From assembly GCA_922989275.2 (NCBI GenBank), contig OV277864.1:44143550-44207549 (forward strand): a stretch of 64,000 nt of DNA. The letters run 5' to 3'. The notes beneath the pieces were generated by a model. That model was not told the origin of the DNA. It searched no databases and saw only the letters and a program-made list of their open reading frames with translations. Both the position numbers and the translations under genes were made by a program. Shown one piece after another: positions 63,135-64,000 of this stretch (position 1 is the first letter of the stretch; every line of letters begins with the position of its first letter). Origin of the DNA: Gari tellinella. Its lineage: Eukaryota > Mollusca > Bivalvia > Cardiida > Psammobiidae.

Positions 63135-63586
63135 GAAATACAGTGACAGAGAAGAGAGAGATATAGACAGAGACAGAGAAAGAGACAGAGACAAAAAAAG
63201 ACAATTAGAGACATAGCCAGAGACAAACTAAGATAGAAACAAAAACAGAGAGAGAAAGACACAGAGAGAAAGAGATAGAGAGAGACAGAGAGAGATAGAG
63301 ACAGAGACAAACAGAGACAAATACAGATAAAGAAAGAGAGGAATAGAGAGAGAGAAAGATATATAGATAGAGAGAGAGAGATAGAGAGAGAGACAGAGTG
63401 AGACAGAGAATGAGACAGAAAGAGAGAGATAAAGAAAGATAGAAAAAGAGACAGACAGAAAGACAGAAAGAAATACAGAGAGTGAGACAAACAGAGAGAC
63501 ACACACACAGAGAGACAGAAAATGATAGAGACAGAGAAAGAGACAGACAGAGACAGACAGAAAGAGAGCCAGAAACAGAGAACTAG

Positions 63587-63620
<34 letters not shown>

Positions 63621-64000
63621 CGGCAGAGAGAGACAGAGAGAGAGGCATAGAAAGACAGACATACAGAGAAAGAGAAAGATAGGCAGAGAGAGAGACAGAA
63701 ACAGAGAGACAGACATACATACAGACAGAGAGAGAGATAGAGAGAGATAAACAGGATGAGGCGGATGGAAAGAGACTGAGAGAGACACATAGACAAAGAT
63801 GGGAACCGAGAAACAGAGAGAGACAGATACAGACATGAACAGAAAGAAAGAGAGAGAGAGACAGACAGACAGACAGACGGACAGACATACATACAGACAG
63901 ACAGACAGAGACAGAGAGAGAGAGACAGAGAGAGAGAGAGACAGAGAGAGGCTGACATGAAGAGAAAGAGAGAGAGACAAAGACAGAGACAGACAGAGAT
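59431..64000 (+). repeat. GA/GACA simple-repeat block 3, runs off the right edge
   Basis: At least 4.57 kb made almost only of GA, CAGA and GACA words, plus-strand T kept to a low level in ATA-type words. Near 62,820-63,990 longer sub-blocks (for example GACATGAACAGAAA, near 63,060, 62,958 and 63,833) recur, suggesting local higher-order duplication. All long frames (up to 785 codons on the minus strand) are Ser/Leu/Cys/Val translations of CTCT/CTGT repeats. Confidence 0.97.

Noticed and set aside
55610..63980. Long Ser/Leu/Cys/Val-rich open frames (up to 785 codons) on the minus strand
   Set aside because: They are translations of CTCT/CTGT simple repeats, which lack stop codons in these frames; frames overlap each other in all phases, and there is no domain or codon bias.

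Overview
The window looks like repeat-dense genomic DNA from a bivalve mollusc (inferred). The signs are AT-rich non-coding DNA, dozens of short palindromic DNA transposons, a degenerate mariner, non-LTR retrotransposon ends, and a secreted TSP1 plus C-type-lectin gene of the kind expanded in bivalves. No prokaryotic operon, rRNA or CRISPR is present. Almost every open frame is a shadow of a palindrome, a transposon or a simple repeat. The only host genes I can support are one lectin gene, interrupted by a transposon, and one tentative Cys-rich terminal exon.

Layout. (1) 1-10,171 is unit A of a direct duplication. (2) 10,172-22,359 is a spacer rich in miniature transposons; it holds a diverged third copy of part of the unit (14.6-15.7 kb) and the lectin gene (19,101-20,100, minus strand). 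(3) 22,360-36,755 is unit B, nearly identical to A except for two clean insertions: 3,053 bp at 27,456-30,508 and 1,179 bp at 32,383-33,561. (4) 36.8-55.3 kb is a patchwork of nested transposons, including a four-element nest, a LINE 3' end, a Cys-rich exon candidate and a dead mariner. (5) 55.6-64.0 kb is GA/GACA simple repeat flanking a 1.9-kb TTTTGGGTAT minisatellite.

Short names used below. Terminal families: M1 (TA target, ends CAGTGGAGAA, then TTATTCTTTCCC), M2 (TA, CAGTCGAAACTCGA), M3 (TA, CAGTGCTCCC), M4 (TA, CAGTAAAACCTCTCTA), P1/P2/P3 (TTAA target, CCCTTT..AAAGGG ends, piggyBac-like), hAT6 (CAGGGCTGCC ends, 6-bp target duplication), E (GGGTCCGTTTCATAAAAC ends). Central palindromes: H1 (AGTTTGGA..TCCAAACT around GATCAGACGCCG), H2 (TTAAAGCAGG..CCTGCTTTAA), H3 (AGTGTAGACC..GGTCTACACT).

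The main result is modularity. Unrelated terminal families carry the same central palindromes: H1 is in M1, P1, M3 and a pogo-like element; H2 is in P2, hAT6 and M4-type elements. The two arms of each palindrome change together from copy to copy, so the hairpin is kept while its sequence drifts. This points to a hairpin module shared between transposon families and kept symmetric by arm-to-arm conversion or by selection on structure. Duplication A/B may be real or may be an uncollapsed second haplotype in the assembly; this needs read depth to settle.
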